A DNA stretch of 64,000 nt from an uncultured Clostridia bacterium (GTDB lineage Bacteria > Bacillota > Clostridia > UMGS1810), in the NCBI GenBank assembly GCA_934454585.1, contig CAKSFP010000016.1, forward strand, positions 3,845 to 67,844. Reading direction: 5' to 3'. The position numbers and the translations under genes are program-made. Under the pieces are notes generated by a model. It had not been told where the DNA came from, did no database searches, and saw nothing but the letters and a program-made list of their open reading frames with translations. This document shows positions 52,285 to 61,879 of this stretch, in pieces (the first letter of the stretch is position 1; the number at the start of each line of letters is the position of its first letter).

Positions 52285-53934
52285 TTGAAAAACAGACTGT
52301 TTCAGGGAATAAGCACAATGCTCTCTTGTGCGGTTGTGATTTCGTGTATGCCGGTTTCATATGCGTCCGGCGAGGCGCAGCCGGTCATGAGCGGCATATT
52401 TGATTCCGCATCGGAAACATTTTCGGTTTCGGCAGATTTGGGCGGCAGCGGCAAAAGGTTTGTCACCGTAATGATCGCTCCGAACACCGTAACCGATTTT
52501 TCATCGGACGGACTCACAAACGACAGCATAATACTAAAGACTGCGCAGACGGATGTATCGGGAAAGGTTGATTTCAAAATCATCCTTCCGGACGGTGACA
52601 AGGCCAACAGATACAACTACAGCATATCTGCCGACAACGATGTGCGCTCGGCGCAATTTTCCACCGTCGTGGCATCGTCGCTCACCGACTACACGGCAAA
52701 GATAAACTCCGGCGAGAGCGGAGCGGCGCAGTCGTTTGTCGATGCGGACACGGTGCTCAGGCTCACCGACGGCAAGGATAAGGATAAATCATACATAGTC
52801 ACCTACATAAACGCAGCGAAGCCGTCCGGCGGATATACGGATGATGAACTGCTCGATGCCTATCTCGTAGGCGAAGGGCTGGCATATGTGAGGAGCGGCT
52901 CAATGCCGCTTGAGGATCTTATCGACAGCTACACGCAGTATCTGCCGGACGGAAAGGACTACGCTGCGGCATACGGCGGACTCAAAGCGGACGAGCGCAA
53001 GGCGCTTGAAAATGCGTTCCGCAACAATGCGGCAACGGATAGATTCGATGCGGAATATGAGAAAAATCTTTTCATAGCGAAATACAACACCGCTGATAGT
53101 GCGGTAGACACAAAAAAACTTGTCACCGATTACTTCAGCGCAAACGGCATAAGCATGGCGGCCTACACTGCGATAACAAATTCATATTATGCCGAAAAAG
53201 TCTTTGATGCAATGTATGCAAGCCGCGAGTCGGCAAAGAGCATAGACGACATAAAGGCGGCATTTGACGCACAGTGTGCCGCTCAGGCGGCGGCTGCGGC
53301 GGCAGCATCGTCATCGCAGAGCGGAGGCTCGGGCGGTGGCGGCGGTTCGTCCAAGGGCGGCGGCACAACTGGTTCGATCGGTTTGACGCCTCAGCCGGAC
53401 AAACCGCAGGCGGCTTTCACCGACATGGCGGATCACTGGGCGAAAGATTCCGTGGAGCGCATGAGCGCCCTCGGCATTGTAAAAGGATATGAGGACGGAA
53501 GTTTCCGCCCTGAGGTGAGCGTGACGAGAGCGGAGTTTACCAAGATGATTGCCGCGGCGCTCGCACTTAACGATGCGGCAGCGCTGTTTGACGATGTGTC
53601 GGGCGGCGACTGGTATTACGGAGCAGTCGGAGCGGCGGCAAATGCCGGCATAGTGAACGGCGACGGCGGAAGATTCGACCCCGAGAGATACATCACCCGT
53701 CAGGACGCGGCTGTGATAGTGCACAGGGCGATTGCCTACAAGGGGAAAAACCTTGAGGGATCTTCGTTTGGATTCAACGACGAATCGGCAATTGCGGAAT
53801 ATGCGGCAGGTGCGGTCAATGCGCTTGCGGCAAGCGGCATTGTGACGGGATATAACGGCGGATTTGCGCCGAACGACAACATAACCCGCGCCGAGGCGGC
53901 AACGATAGTGCTGAGAATGGTGAATTTTAATTAA
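52285..53934 (+). CDS. secreted protein with three C-terminal SLH domains
   Basis: The 549-residue protein starts at TTG 52285, 9 bases after AAGGAGG. A signal peptide (about 1-30) ends near VSYASGEA. Residues 30-340 are an Ala/Asp-rich region with no family I recognise, followed by a Ser/Gly linker. Three SLH motifs end the protein, each with the W/Y...GI...GY/GDGG...P...TRAE pattern: FTDMADHWAKDSVERMSALG, FDDVSGGDWYYGAVGAAANAG and FNDESAIAEYAAGAVNALAASG. SLH domains anchor proteins to pyruvylated cell-wall polymers. It is divergent from the AraC-type regulator. Confidence 0.85.
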   Translation: MKNRLFQGISTMLSCAVVISCMPVSYASGEAQPVMSGIFDSASETFSVSADLGGSGKRFVTVMIAPNTVTDFSSDGLTNDSIILKTAQTDVSGKVDFKIILPDGDKANRYNYSISADNDVRSAQFSTVVASSLTDYTAKINSGESGAAQSFVDADTVLRLTDGKDKDKSYIVTYINAAKPSGGYTDDELLDAYLVGEGLAYVRSGSMPLEDLIDSYTQYLPDGKDYAAAYGGLKADERKALENAFRNNAATDRFDAEYEKNLFIAKYNTADSAVDTKKLVTDYFSANGISMAAYTAITNSYYAEKVFDAMYASRESAKSIDDIKAAFDAQCAAQAAAAAAASSSQSGGSGGGGGSSKGGGTTGSIGLTPQPDKPQAAFTDMADHWAKDSVERMSALGIVKGYEDGSFRPEVSVTRAEFTKMIAAALALNDAAALFDDVSGGDWYYGAVGAAANAGIVNGDGGRFDPERYITRQDAAVIVHRAIAYKGKNLEGSSFGFNDESAIAEYAAGAVNALAASGIVTGYNGGFAPNDNITRAEAATIVLRMVNFN

Positions 53935-53950
53935 GATCATCGGCTCGGGA

Positions 53951-54366
53951 GTATATATTTTATTTTGGCTAAGCGAAAGCGACGAATTCGAACTATCTTG
54001 TTAATAGGCTCGTGTAAGTGTTTTTTATTCTTGCTCGCTCAAACAGGCAGTGCAGTGGCGCTGAACTCGCTCACTAAGAATAAAAAAACACTCACCCTCG
54101 CCTTAGGCAAGCGAGACTCGAACACGCATTGCCTGACGATGGATGTTTTTGCAATCTTTCAGCTTGTCGGATTTGACAGGCGTTACGCACAATTCTCATG
54201 AGGCTTGGAGCATATATTATATATTTGCAAAATCCATAGCCGTAGGGCGTGTTTTGCACATATATAATATATGCTCCAAGCCGACTGCAAAAAAGTTCGG
54301 ATTCGTCACCTGCGCCTACAGCTGTGCAGTGGCGCAGAACTCACTCACTCAAAATAAAATATATAC
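53951..54366. repeat. nested palindromic block downstream of the SLH gene
   Basis: Outer arms GTATATATTTTATTTT (53951-53966 with 54351-54366) enclose an inner pair of the GTGTTTTTTATTCTT type near 54018-54092 and the conserved-loop palindrome at 54202-54282. With the block at 54465-54575 it fills the 683-base gap 53935-54617. Part of it is repeated, inverted, at 63.8-64.0 kb. Confidence 0.8.
54202..54282. repeat. palindrome with conserved loop, member 4
   Basis: Stem GGCTTGGAGCATATATTATA... of about 30 bases with loop CCATAGCCGTAGGGCGTG. Its inverted twin is at 63826-63906. Confidence 0.8.
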
Positions 54367-54464
54367 CCCCTCGCCTTTGTGTTAATTTTCACTCTGAGGT
54401 GAGGAGCAAATATTATATTTGCTAATAAAACGGCTGACCGTGGGGATTCATTCATGACATCGTG

Positions 54465-54575
54465 GCAGAATTGAATCCCTCCACCGCCTTTTTCGTCAAA
54501 TAGTGTTTTAACAAAAACACTATTTGACGGGCGGTCCCCCTCCCTTTAGGCAAGGGAGGCTCACATACAAATCGT
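54465..54575. repeat. REP-like block with 16-bp palindrome
   Basis: CGTCAAATAGTGTTTT (54494-54509) is mirrored at 54514-54529, bordered by CCACCGCC and GGGCGGTCCCCCTCCCTTTAG, the same frame as at 17.6 and 19.0 kb but with a different AT-rich stem. Confidence 0.75.
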
Positions 54576-54617
54576 AAATATCAATCATAACCTTACAGGA
54601 AAGGTGGAGAGAAAATC

Positions 54618-57284
54618 TTGAAAAAGATAATATCACTGCTCGTGGCGGCGGCAATGGCGCTGCCGACAGGCGGCGCGGCACTTGCGCAGGGCGACGCCCC
54701 GAGCACAGCAACATATGATGCGGCGGCATACGCCGACGCCGAGAGAATGATGGACGGCCTCATGGGAGAGCGCATCTTCGGTGCCGACCCGTCGGCACAG
54801 GTCACCAGGGCACAGTTTGTGCGCGGCGTGACAAAGATCTTCGGCGTGCCGGAGCTTGGCAGCGGCGAGACGATGTTCGCCGATGTGGCGCCCGACAGCG
54901 AATACTACGGCGCAGTTATGGCGGCATATACTGCCGGCTGGGTGACTGCGGCGGAAAAATTCAACCCCGATAACCCCGTAACCCTTGCCGAGGCGGTCAA
55001 GATAATGCTCAGTGCGGCGGACTACGATGTGGTTGCGCGCGCAAAGGGAGGCTATCCGACAGGCTACCTTGCTGCGGCGGATTCCATTGACCTGACTGAC
55101 AGTGTGAACACAGCGGCTGTATCGGGCATCACTGCGGCGGATGCGGACATCATGTTCTACAACCTCATGCTCGCCCCGGCGTTCGAGATAACCTCCTACG
55201 GTGACAGCCTTGATTACACCAAGGGCGACAAGACATATCTGGAGAAAATCTATGATGCGACGAGTGTTCGCGGTGTAATCACCGCCACGGAGTACAGTTC
55301 GGCGGTTATGGACTCCCCGATAATCAAAGATAACGGAAGAATAGCCATAGACGGCATAGAGTACAAATACGCCGGCGCCCCGGGCGGGCTGCTCGGTCTG
55401 CGCGTCACGGCATACTGCGGGAACAAGAGCGGCAGCGAACGCAGAGTATTCTGCATCATTCCCGATGACAACAAGGAAGAAACCATCATCGCGGATGACT
55501 ATGACTCAGTGAGCGGTACTTCGCTCAGTTACTATGACGGCGACAAAAAACGCAGCTTTGCGCTCAATCCGTCATACAAAGTGATATACAACGGCAGACG
55601 CGTTGCCAAGATAGAGGACTATATGGTGCGCGACTTCGGAGCGACTATCCGTCTGCTCAGTAATGACGGCGACACAAAGTATGATTTTGTGTTCATAGAC
55701 GGCTACACCTATGGCAACATCACAAGCATAGACTATGTGGACGGCTATATCGGTCTTAAGACTCACACGGAGCTTGTCGACCTGACGGACGACCACGGTT
55801 GTGTGTGGAAGATTACTTCGGCAAGCGGAGAAGATACGGAGCTCTTTGAGCTCAAGACCGGTCAGACAATTGCACTCAAGCGCAGTGCGGACAATAAACT
55901 CTTTGACATCACGGTGCTTTCGGGCAGTGCCTCGGGAAAAATCACCGCCATTGACACCGCAGACAACACGATCTATGTGGACGACACCTGTTACAAGATG
56001 TCGGACGATTTCAAAGAAGCATATTTCGACAAAGACATAATCGGAGTGGGCGACAGCATAACCGCCTCGGTGGGTATGCACGGCGAGCTGGTCTATCTTT
56101 CGTCAAATGCCGCGGAGCTTGACTACGGCTATCTGTACGATGTGGGTGCGGATTCGTCCGGTATGGACAGGAGCGTCCGCGCAAAGATATTCACTACATC
56201 GGGCAAATTCGAGATATATGATTTTGCAGAAAAAGTGACGATTGACGGCGGCGCATCAAAAACCGACCGCGAAGATGTGTACACGGCACTGCGTGCTCTG
56301 CTTGATGCGGACATCACCGCGGCAGGTCCAAACGGCGTACTCTCGGCGCGGATTGTGAGATATTCTCTCAACTCCGACGGCGAGATAATCACCATAGACA
56401 CCGCAGAGGAGCGCACGGACAAATTCGGCGAGAAACTCGACCCGAAGGATTCGCTCATTAAGTATTACAACAAGGACAGCGGCACTCTGCGTTATCGCAG
56501 CGGCTGCAGAGGATTTAACTCGAAATTTCTGCTCGGCGGTGCGCTGATAATGGTTGTGCCGAAAGACGCGGCGGACAGAGACGATGAAGAAAAATACGAC
56601 ATCTGTTCTTACAGCAGCCTGGAGAGCGACACACAGTACACGGTGGATGTTTACGATGTGGACGAATACGGTCAGGCGGCGTTTGCGGTTATCTACGAGG
56701 CGTCGGACAGACTGATAAACACCGAAACATATATGATAGAGAAAGTGACGAAAGCTCTTGTTGACGATACAGAGGGATATAATCTCCACTGCTGGGGCAA
56801 CAACAAGTTTTCGACAATATTCATGCCAAACGATGTGGCGGTGAAAAAAACCTCCGGCAAATTCCTGTGCAGCGGCGACATAGTCCGCTTTAAGATGCTC
56901 GGCAGCAAGGTAAAGCAGGTGTATGTGGACTATGACTACTCAAGCGGCACTCATGTGTTCAATGCCCTCGGCGGCGCAAAGGATTCCGATGTCACCACCC
57001 AGACGGAGATTGGCTATGTGACCGGCAAAGTGTACAGCACCAATTCAAGCGCTATCACAATCAGCAGTGAGACGGACGCAAACGGCGACACAAGTTTTGC
57101 CTTTGAAAATCTGCGTCCGTACCTCATGGGCAAGGTGATTGCACTCTATGACACGCAGTCGCAGAAGATAAGGACCATATCCGCAGCATCTGTTCACACC
57201 TACCGGGGATTCGGACAGAATGCGGACACCATAATCATGCGTCAGAGATACACCGACCCCAGATGCGTGTTTGTAATAAGATAA
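54618..57284 (+). CDS. large secreted protein with N-terminal SLH-type region
   Basis: The 888-residue protein starts at TTG 54618 with AAAGGTGGAGAG upstream and has a signal peptide (about 1-23, ending ALAQ). Residues 55-145 look like one complete and one partial SLH motif (QVTRAQFVRGVTKIFG, MFADVAPDSEYYGAVMAAYTAGWV, FNPDNPVTLAEAVKIM). The remaining 700 residues are beta-rich with repeated Asp/Gly strand-turn patterns such as GKITAIDTADNTIYVDD. No catalytic family was recognised. The TAA stop overlaps the ribosome binding site of the lyase gene, so the two are one operon. A structural or glycan-binding surface role is inferred. Confidence 0.75.
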   Translation: MKKIISLLVAAAMALPTGGAALAQGDAPSTATYDAAAYADAERMMDGLMGERIFGADPSAQVTRAQFVRGVTKIFGVPELGSGETMFADVAPDSEYYGAVMAAYTAGWVTAAEKFNPDNPVTLAEAVKIMLSAADYDVVARAKGGYPTGYLAAADSIDLTDSVNTAAVSGITAADADIMFYNLMLAPAFEITSYGDSLDYTKGDKTYLEKIYDATSVRGVITATEYSSAVMDSPIIKDNGRIAIDGIEYKYAGAPGGLLGLRVTAYCGNKSGSERRVFCIIPDDNKEETIIADDYDSVSGTSLSYYDGDKKRSFALNPSYKVIYNGRRVAKIEDYMVRDFGATIRLLSNDGDTKYDFVFIDGYTYGNITSIDYVDGYIGLKTHTELVDLTDDHGCVWKITSASGEDTELFELKTGQTIALKRSADNKLFDITVLSGSASGKITAIDTADNTIYVDDTCYKMSDDFKEAYFDKDIIGVGDSITASVGMHGELVYLSSNAAELDYGYLYDVGADSSGMDRSVRAKIFTTSGKFEIYDFAEKVTIDGGASKTDREDVYTALRALLDADITAAGPNGVLSARIVRYSLNSDGEIITIDTAEERTDKFGEKLDPKDSLIKYYNKDSGTLRYRSGCRGFNSKFLLGGALIMVVPKDAADRDDEEKYDICSYSSLESDTQYTVDVYDVDEYGQAAFAVIYEASDRLINTETYMIEKVTKALVDDTEGYNLHCWGNNKFSTIFMPNDVAVKKTSGKFLCSGDIVRFKMLGSKVKQVYVDYDYSSGTHVFNALGGAKDSDVTTQTEIGYVTGKVYSTNSSAITISSETDANGDTSFAFENLRPYLMGKVIALYDTQSQKIRTISAASVHTYRGFGQNADTIIMRQRYTDPRCVFVIR

Positions 57285-57297
57285 GGAGGATGTGCTA

Positions 57298-60200
57298 ATG
57301 AAAGGAATTTTAAGAACCGCCGTGTCGGTCATTGTCTCGGCGGCAATGATTCTGCAAACCGCGCCTATGCTTGCCGCGGAGAGCGATGAATATAAGCTTA
57401 ATCAGACATTCAACAACCTTGCTACAAATGCGGTTGCCATAGACGGACTTACAATAAGCGGCGGCAAGGCGGTCGTGACGGATGACGGCTCGTCAAACAA
57501 AGCGATTTTGCTCAAAGATGGCACATCGGAGACATCCGTTGTCGGCGAGGGTGTAAACACCGTCGGCAGAAATGTTGTGTTCAGCGTGGATGTCAAAGGT
57601 GACGGCAGACCGACCAACCTCACAATTGCTGCGGCGGCAGCGGTTGATGCAACATCGGCCAACGATTGCAGATTTTTCATTATAGAGAACAATGCTGTCA
57701 AGACCCCGGACGGCAAGCGTATCGGATCGGTAAATCCGAACGGCTTTACGACGCTCTCTGTTGTGGTGAAGAAAGCCAAGGTTTGTGATTACTACATTAA
57801 TTATAAAAAAGCTCTCTCCGATTGGAATCTCGACAAGACTTCCGTCGGCAGATTCCTGGCGATTCGCCAGCCGGCGGGTTTTGCGGCATATGTGGATAAC
57901 ATACGGGCGTACTGCGGACACAAGGTGGATGAAAACATGGCAAAAGCGGCATATTCCGATACAAGAGTGGATATCATCGGTCAGGACGACTACGCCGGAG
58001 ATTACACTTTCTTTGACAACAGGTTCTGCTACACCTCGGGCGACCCCAAGTATACAAACTTTTCGGCGGTTCCCAAGACAAACGAAATCAGGCTCACAAG
58101 GCTTGAGAACTATCAGAGTCAAGACAGAACGGACTATATGTATCTTAAGAGACTTTCATCTGCGGACGACTGTTTCTTTGATATAAATGTGGCGGTTGAC
58201 AGCTTCACCCATAAACCCGATATGACATACAAGTATTTCAAGTTCGAGGGTGACTTCATGAGCAACGAGCCTCAGGAGACTCAGCTGCCTATGATAAGGG
58301 ACAATAAAACGACCACAAGTCAAGTGAATGCCGTGCCTTGCTACATCACCGAAGAAGGCGCACTCAAATTCCTCAACGGCAAGGTTATCTCAAATGCGGT
58401 GAAACCCGGTCAGTGGTTCCATTTGCTCATTGCCATCAACCTTGAGGACCATACTTTTGATGCATATCTCGACGGCAATGAGGTTGTGTCGGGGGGAACT
58501 CTGCCGGAGAATCTCAAACAGATCAACCTTTTGCGTGTGTGCCTTAACTACGGCACGGGCAAGATAGGCGATCTGTATGTGGATAAATTCAACTTCACGG
58601 GACTGGAGAAGCCGATTGTAAACGGAGTGGAGACGAGGACGAGAGTTTTTCCGACGGACGACACGGTTGAGGCGTTCCTTGCGGACAAAACCGCTATGCA
58701 CGCTTACGGCAACACTCTGTTTAAGAACGGCGAAAAGACCGAACTTGCAACAGACGGAATTTACGATAAATATGCCGAGCAATATTATGTGACGGCAGAC
58801 ACTCTGTCTGCGGCGTTCGACATGAATCTTGCCGACAACGGCGGCGAGATAAGCGGCGATGTGAAGATTGCCGCCGACGGCACGGTGACAAAGCAAGACG
58901 GCACCACCCTCACCCTCGACCCCAAACCGAAGGTTGAGGACGGCAAGATGTATGTGCCCGTGCTGCAGTTTGCGGCAGATGTTGCCGGCAAGCACGCATG
59001 GCACTTCAAGACGGGGCTTTACCTCTTTGCCGACTATGAGATGAACATAGACACAAGCGGCTGGGAGTACCAGTCCATGAGGGTCAACAGTCAGACCACC
59101 GAGTGGAACGACATTGACTACCTCAACAACTATATGCAGTATATCCGCCCGAGTGCGGAAACGCTGAAACAGACATACATCGAGCGCACGGGCGATACAA
59201 CCTTCACTCAGCACCCGAGACTGCTGCTCGACAAAAACGATTTTGATGTGATGCGCAGGCATTACAACGACAAAGACGATGAGATGTACAACAAGATTGC
59301 CGAGCAGATGGTGCAAAAGGCAGATACCTATGTCGGTGCCGATGTGGTTCACTACACCTGGGACGACATGATGCGTATCCTCTCGGCGACAGCCGCTCAG
59401 CTTATTAACAGATTCCTCTACATGGGTTATGCTTATCAGCTTACGGGCGACCAAAAGTATGTTGACCAGGCATACAAGCAGTTTGAGGAGTGTGCGACAT
59501 ACCCCGATTTCAACACTTCGCACATCATAGACACGGGCGACATATGTTTTGCCCTTGCCATAGGTTTTGACTGGTTCTACAACGGCTTCACCCCGGAGCA
59601 GAGGGCATTTGCAAAAACGGTTGTACGCGACAAGGGACTGGGTACTCTTGGCAGCGGACTCTACGGCAGACTCACCTCCACATCTTCGGGTACGAACAAA
59701 TGGGGTTCGTTTAAGTGGATGTCCAACTACAACGCCATTGTAAACGGCGGCGTGGTGTCGGCGGCTCTTGCAACTCTGGAGTACGACACGGACGAGGCAT
59801 TCACATATATTCAGGATTCGGTCCGTTCGCTCGAATATCCCATGCAGATGTTCACTCCGGACGGCGGCTGGAACGAGTCGCCGAGTTACTGGAGTTATGC
59901 CATGAGGTATGTAATGACTGCCGGCGCAGCACTGGAGAAAAGCTTCGGTTCGTCGTTCAATCTGATGGACGGTCAGGGCATGGACAACACGCTCAACTTC
60001 ATCATAAGCTGCCTGGGTAAGACGGCGGCAAATAACTTCGGTGACAGCGGTGACATCACGGCATATTCCTTCAACAACTTCTTCTACCTTGGCAAGAGAT
60101 ACAACAACCCGATTGCCACCTTCATGAGGAGAACGGATATAGACAACGGCGCCGCACCGGATTACTATGACGCCATATTCTATGACTTCGACGCCACAAG

Positions 60201-61710
60201 CATGGGCGACGAGGTGTACGACGCACTGCCGAATATGCTGCGCACAAACGGCACGGAGATTGTGTCGTTCCGCGATTCGTACAAACGCAGCGAGGCGCAG
60301 ACATACTTCTCAACTCACTTCGGCACGACGAGCGGTTACCATCAGCACTACGACTGCGGTACATTCGTGCTCGATCTGCTCGGCGAGAGGTGGGCATATG
60401 ATCTTGGTGCGGACAACTATAATCTGCAGAACGAGCTGAAATATCCCGAGTACTCCATCTACCGCAAACGCTCCGAGGGTCACAATGTGCTTGTGTTCAA
60501 TCCTCAGAACTACTCCAAGAGCGTTGAGATGAAACTGAATCAGTTTGCACCGATTATAGATGCGCAGGGCAACGAGTACGGCGGATTTGTTTATGCAAAT
60601 CTTGATAATGTATATAACGAATCGTCCAAGATGACCGAGGGATATTACATTGACGACAACATGAACTCGGTGACTTACCGTAACGAATTTACACTTGATG
60701 CGGACACGGATTGTATGTGGTCGCTCAACACCAAGGCGGAGATAGATATCGACGGCGACACGGTTTACCTGTCGAAGAACGGCAAGTCGGTAAGGATTGA
60801 CTTTATCTACACCGGCACGGGCGCAAAGTGGAGCGACGGGGGCAACCCGAAACCGCTGCCGACATCGCCCCAGGTGCCGGAGCAGAATGCTAACACAGAT
60901 TACAGAAAACTTGTGCTCAACTACAAGGCTGCTGCCGGCGACAACAAGCTCATCATCAAGATAAGCCCTATGGGAATGAAGATTAAGCCGATTGCCGATG
61001 TGACCTTTGCCGACTGGAAACTGCCCGGGCAATCGCAGACGACGGCTGACTTCAACACCGACTTCACGGTTAAGTACAACGGCACTCCGGTTGCCGGTTC
61101 GCTGCCGGTATATGACGGAGTGATGCCGCAGCTCGACCTCACCACGGCAGACCCGAGGGCGATTGTCGAGGTGGCATACGCGGCAAATGCGGACGAAAAG
61201 ACCCGCATCAAGGTATGGGATCCCGATCGCACTCAGTTCCAGATGGCGGTTGTGTCCTACTTCATCGCCAGCGGAGCAAACATGATGCAGTTCAATCAGC
61301 TGCCTGCGGTCGATGTATCGGTAAGCTCGCAGCCGGAGCCGGAGAACAAGAGGGAGAACATCATCGACAACGACCTCACCACTCGCTGGACGGGCATGGC
61401 GCTCGGCGAATATGCGGTGATAGATCTCGGCGATGTGTATTCGATAGACGGCGTTGCGGCGGCGTTCTGGAAAGGCGACCAGAGGAACTATTGGTTCGAC
61501 ATCTATGTGTCGGCGGACGGGCAGAACTGGACCCCGGCAATAATGAACGGCGAGTCGAGCGGAGACACAACCCAGCTTGAGGCTTATGCGTTCGATTCGG
61601 CAATCAGCGGCAGATATGTCAAGATTGTCGGTCACGGCAACAGCGTTTCGAGTGATTCCAGAGTTAATATAAATCTGCTTGAGATGCGCGCGTTGCAGAA
61701 CAAGTTTTGA
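57298..61710 (+). CDS. secreted heparinase II/III-family polysaccharide lyase with discoidin domain
   Basis: The 1470-residue enzyme has a signal peptide (to about 27). About 30-450 holds two beta-sandwich, LamG-like regions; about 460-590 resembles a copper-amine-oxidase-N type stalk (MYVPVLQFAADVAGKHAW). The lyase alpha/alpha toroid (about 640-950) begins HPRLLLDKNDF, with WMSNYNAIVNGGVVSAALA and GGWNESPSYWSYAMRY. The heparinase II/III beta-sandwich carries HQHYDCGTFVLDLLGERWAYDLGA with His and Asp, then EGHNVLVF. A C-terminal F5/8-type C domain (about 1330-1465) includes DNDLTTRWTGM and GRYVKIVGHG. It should cleave a uronic-acid polysaccharide; the substrate and PL family are not determinable by eye. 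AAGGAGG precedes the ATG. Confidence 0.85.
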   Translation: MKGILRTAVSVIVSAAMILQTAPMLAAESDEYKLNQTFNNLATNAVAIDGLTISGGKAVVTDDGSSNKAILLKDGTSETSVVGEGVNTVGRNVVFSVDVKGDGRPTNLTIAAAAAVDATSANDCRFFIIENNAVKTPDGKRIGSVNPNGFTTLSVVVKKAKVCDYYINYKKALSDWNLDKTSVGRFLAIRQPAGFAAYVDNIRAYCGHKVDENMAKAAYSDTRVDIIGQDDYAGDYTFFDNRFCYTSGDPKYTNFSAVPKTNEIRLTRLENYQSQDRTDYMYLKRLSSADDCFFDINVAVDSFTHKPDMTYKYFKFEGDFMSNEPQETQLPMIRDNKTTTSQVNAVPCYITEEGALKFLNGKVISNAVKPGQWFHLLIAINLEDHTFDAYLDGNEVVSGGTLPENLKQINLLRVCLNYGTGKIGDLYVDKFNFTGLEKPIVNGVETRTRVFPTDDTVEAFLADKTAMHAYGNTLFKNGEKTELATDGIYDKYAEQYYVTADTLSAAFDMNLADNGGEISGDVKIAADGTVTKQDGTTLTLDPKPKVEDGKMYVPVLQFAADVAGKHAWHFKTGLYLFADYEMNIDTSGWEYQSMRVNSQTTEWNDIDYLNNYMQYIRPSAETLKQTYIERTGDTTFTQHPRLLLDKNDFDVMRRHYNDKDDEMYNKIAEQMVQKADTYVGADVVHYTWDDMMRILSATAAQLINRFLYMGYAYQLTGDQKYVDQAYKQFEECATYPDFNTSHIIDTGDICFALAIGFDWFYNGFTPEQRAFAKTVVRDKGLGTLGSGLYGRLTSTSSGTNKWGSFKWMSNYNAIVNGGVVSAALATLEYDTDEAFTYIQDSVRSLEYPMQMFTPDGGWNESPSYWSYAMRYVMTAGAALEKSFGSSFNLMDGQGMDNTLNFIISCLGKTAANNFGDSGDITAYSFNNFFYLGKRYNNPIATFMRRTDIDNGAAPDYYDAIFYDFDATSMGDEVYDALPNMLRTNGTEIVSFRDSYKRSEAQTYFSTHFGTTSGYHQHYDCGTFVLDLLGERWAYDLGADNYNLQNELKYPEYSIYRKRSEGHNVLVFNPQNYSKSVEMKLNQFAPIIDAQGNEYGGFVYANLDNVYNESSKMTEGYYIDDNMNSVTYRNEFTLDADTDCMWSLNTKAEIDIDGDTVYLSKNGKSVRIDFIYTGTGAKWSDGGNPKPLPTSPQVPEQNANTDYRKLVLNYKAAAGDNKLIIKISPMGMKIKPIADVTFADWKLPGQSQTTADFNTDFTVKYNGTPVAGSLPVYDGVMPQLDLTTADPRAIVEVAYAANADEKTRIKVWDPDRTQFQMAVVSYFIASGANMMQFNQLPAVDVSVSSQPEPENKRENIIDNDLTTRWTGMALGEYAVIDLGDVYSIDGVAAAFWKGDQRNYWFDIYVSADGQNWTPAIMNGESSGDTTQLEAYAFDSAISGRYVKIVGHGNSVSSDSRVNINLLEMRALQNKF

Positions 61711-61732
61711 TTAGGTGCAGAGCAGGCTCGGC

Positions 61733-61797
61733 GGTGCATATTATATTTATCAAACCACGCACTTCTGCTATCGGTTTTTCAAAATATAATATACACC
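61733..61797. repeat. palindrome with conserved loop, member 5
   Basis: Imperfect arms GGTGCATATTATATTTATCA and its near mirror enclose CACGCACTTCTGCTATCGG, the same loop as at 49.3 kb. It lies between the lyase gene and the next gene. Confidence 0.7.
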
Positions 61798-61879
61798 CCT
61801 TGCCTCTGCAAATTTTCCCCTCAAGGGGAAGGCTTTGGCAATTAACCTCAACTTTCCATTTACTCATGGAGGTGTAAAT

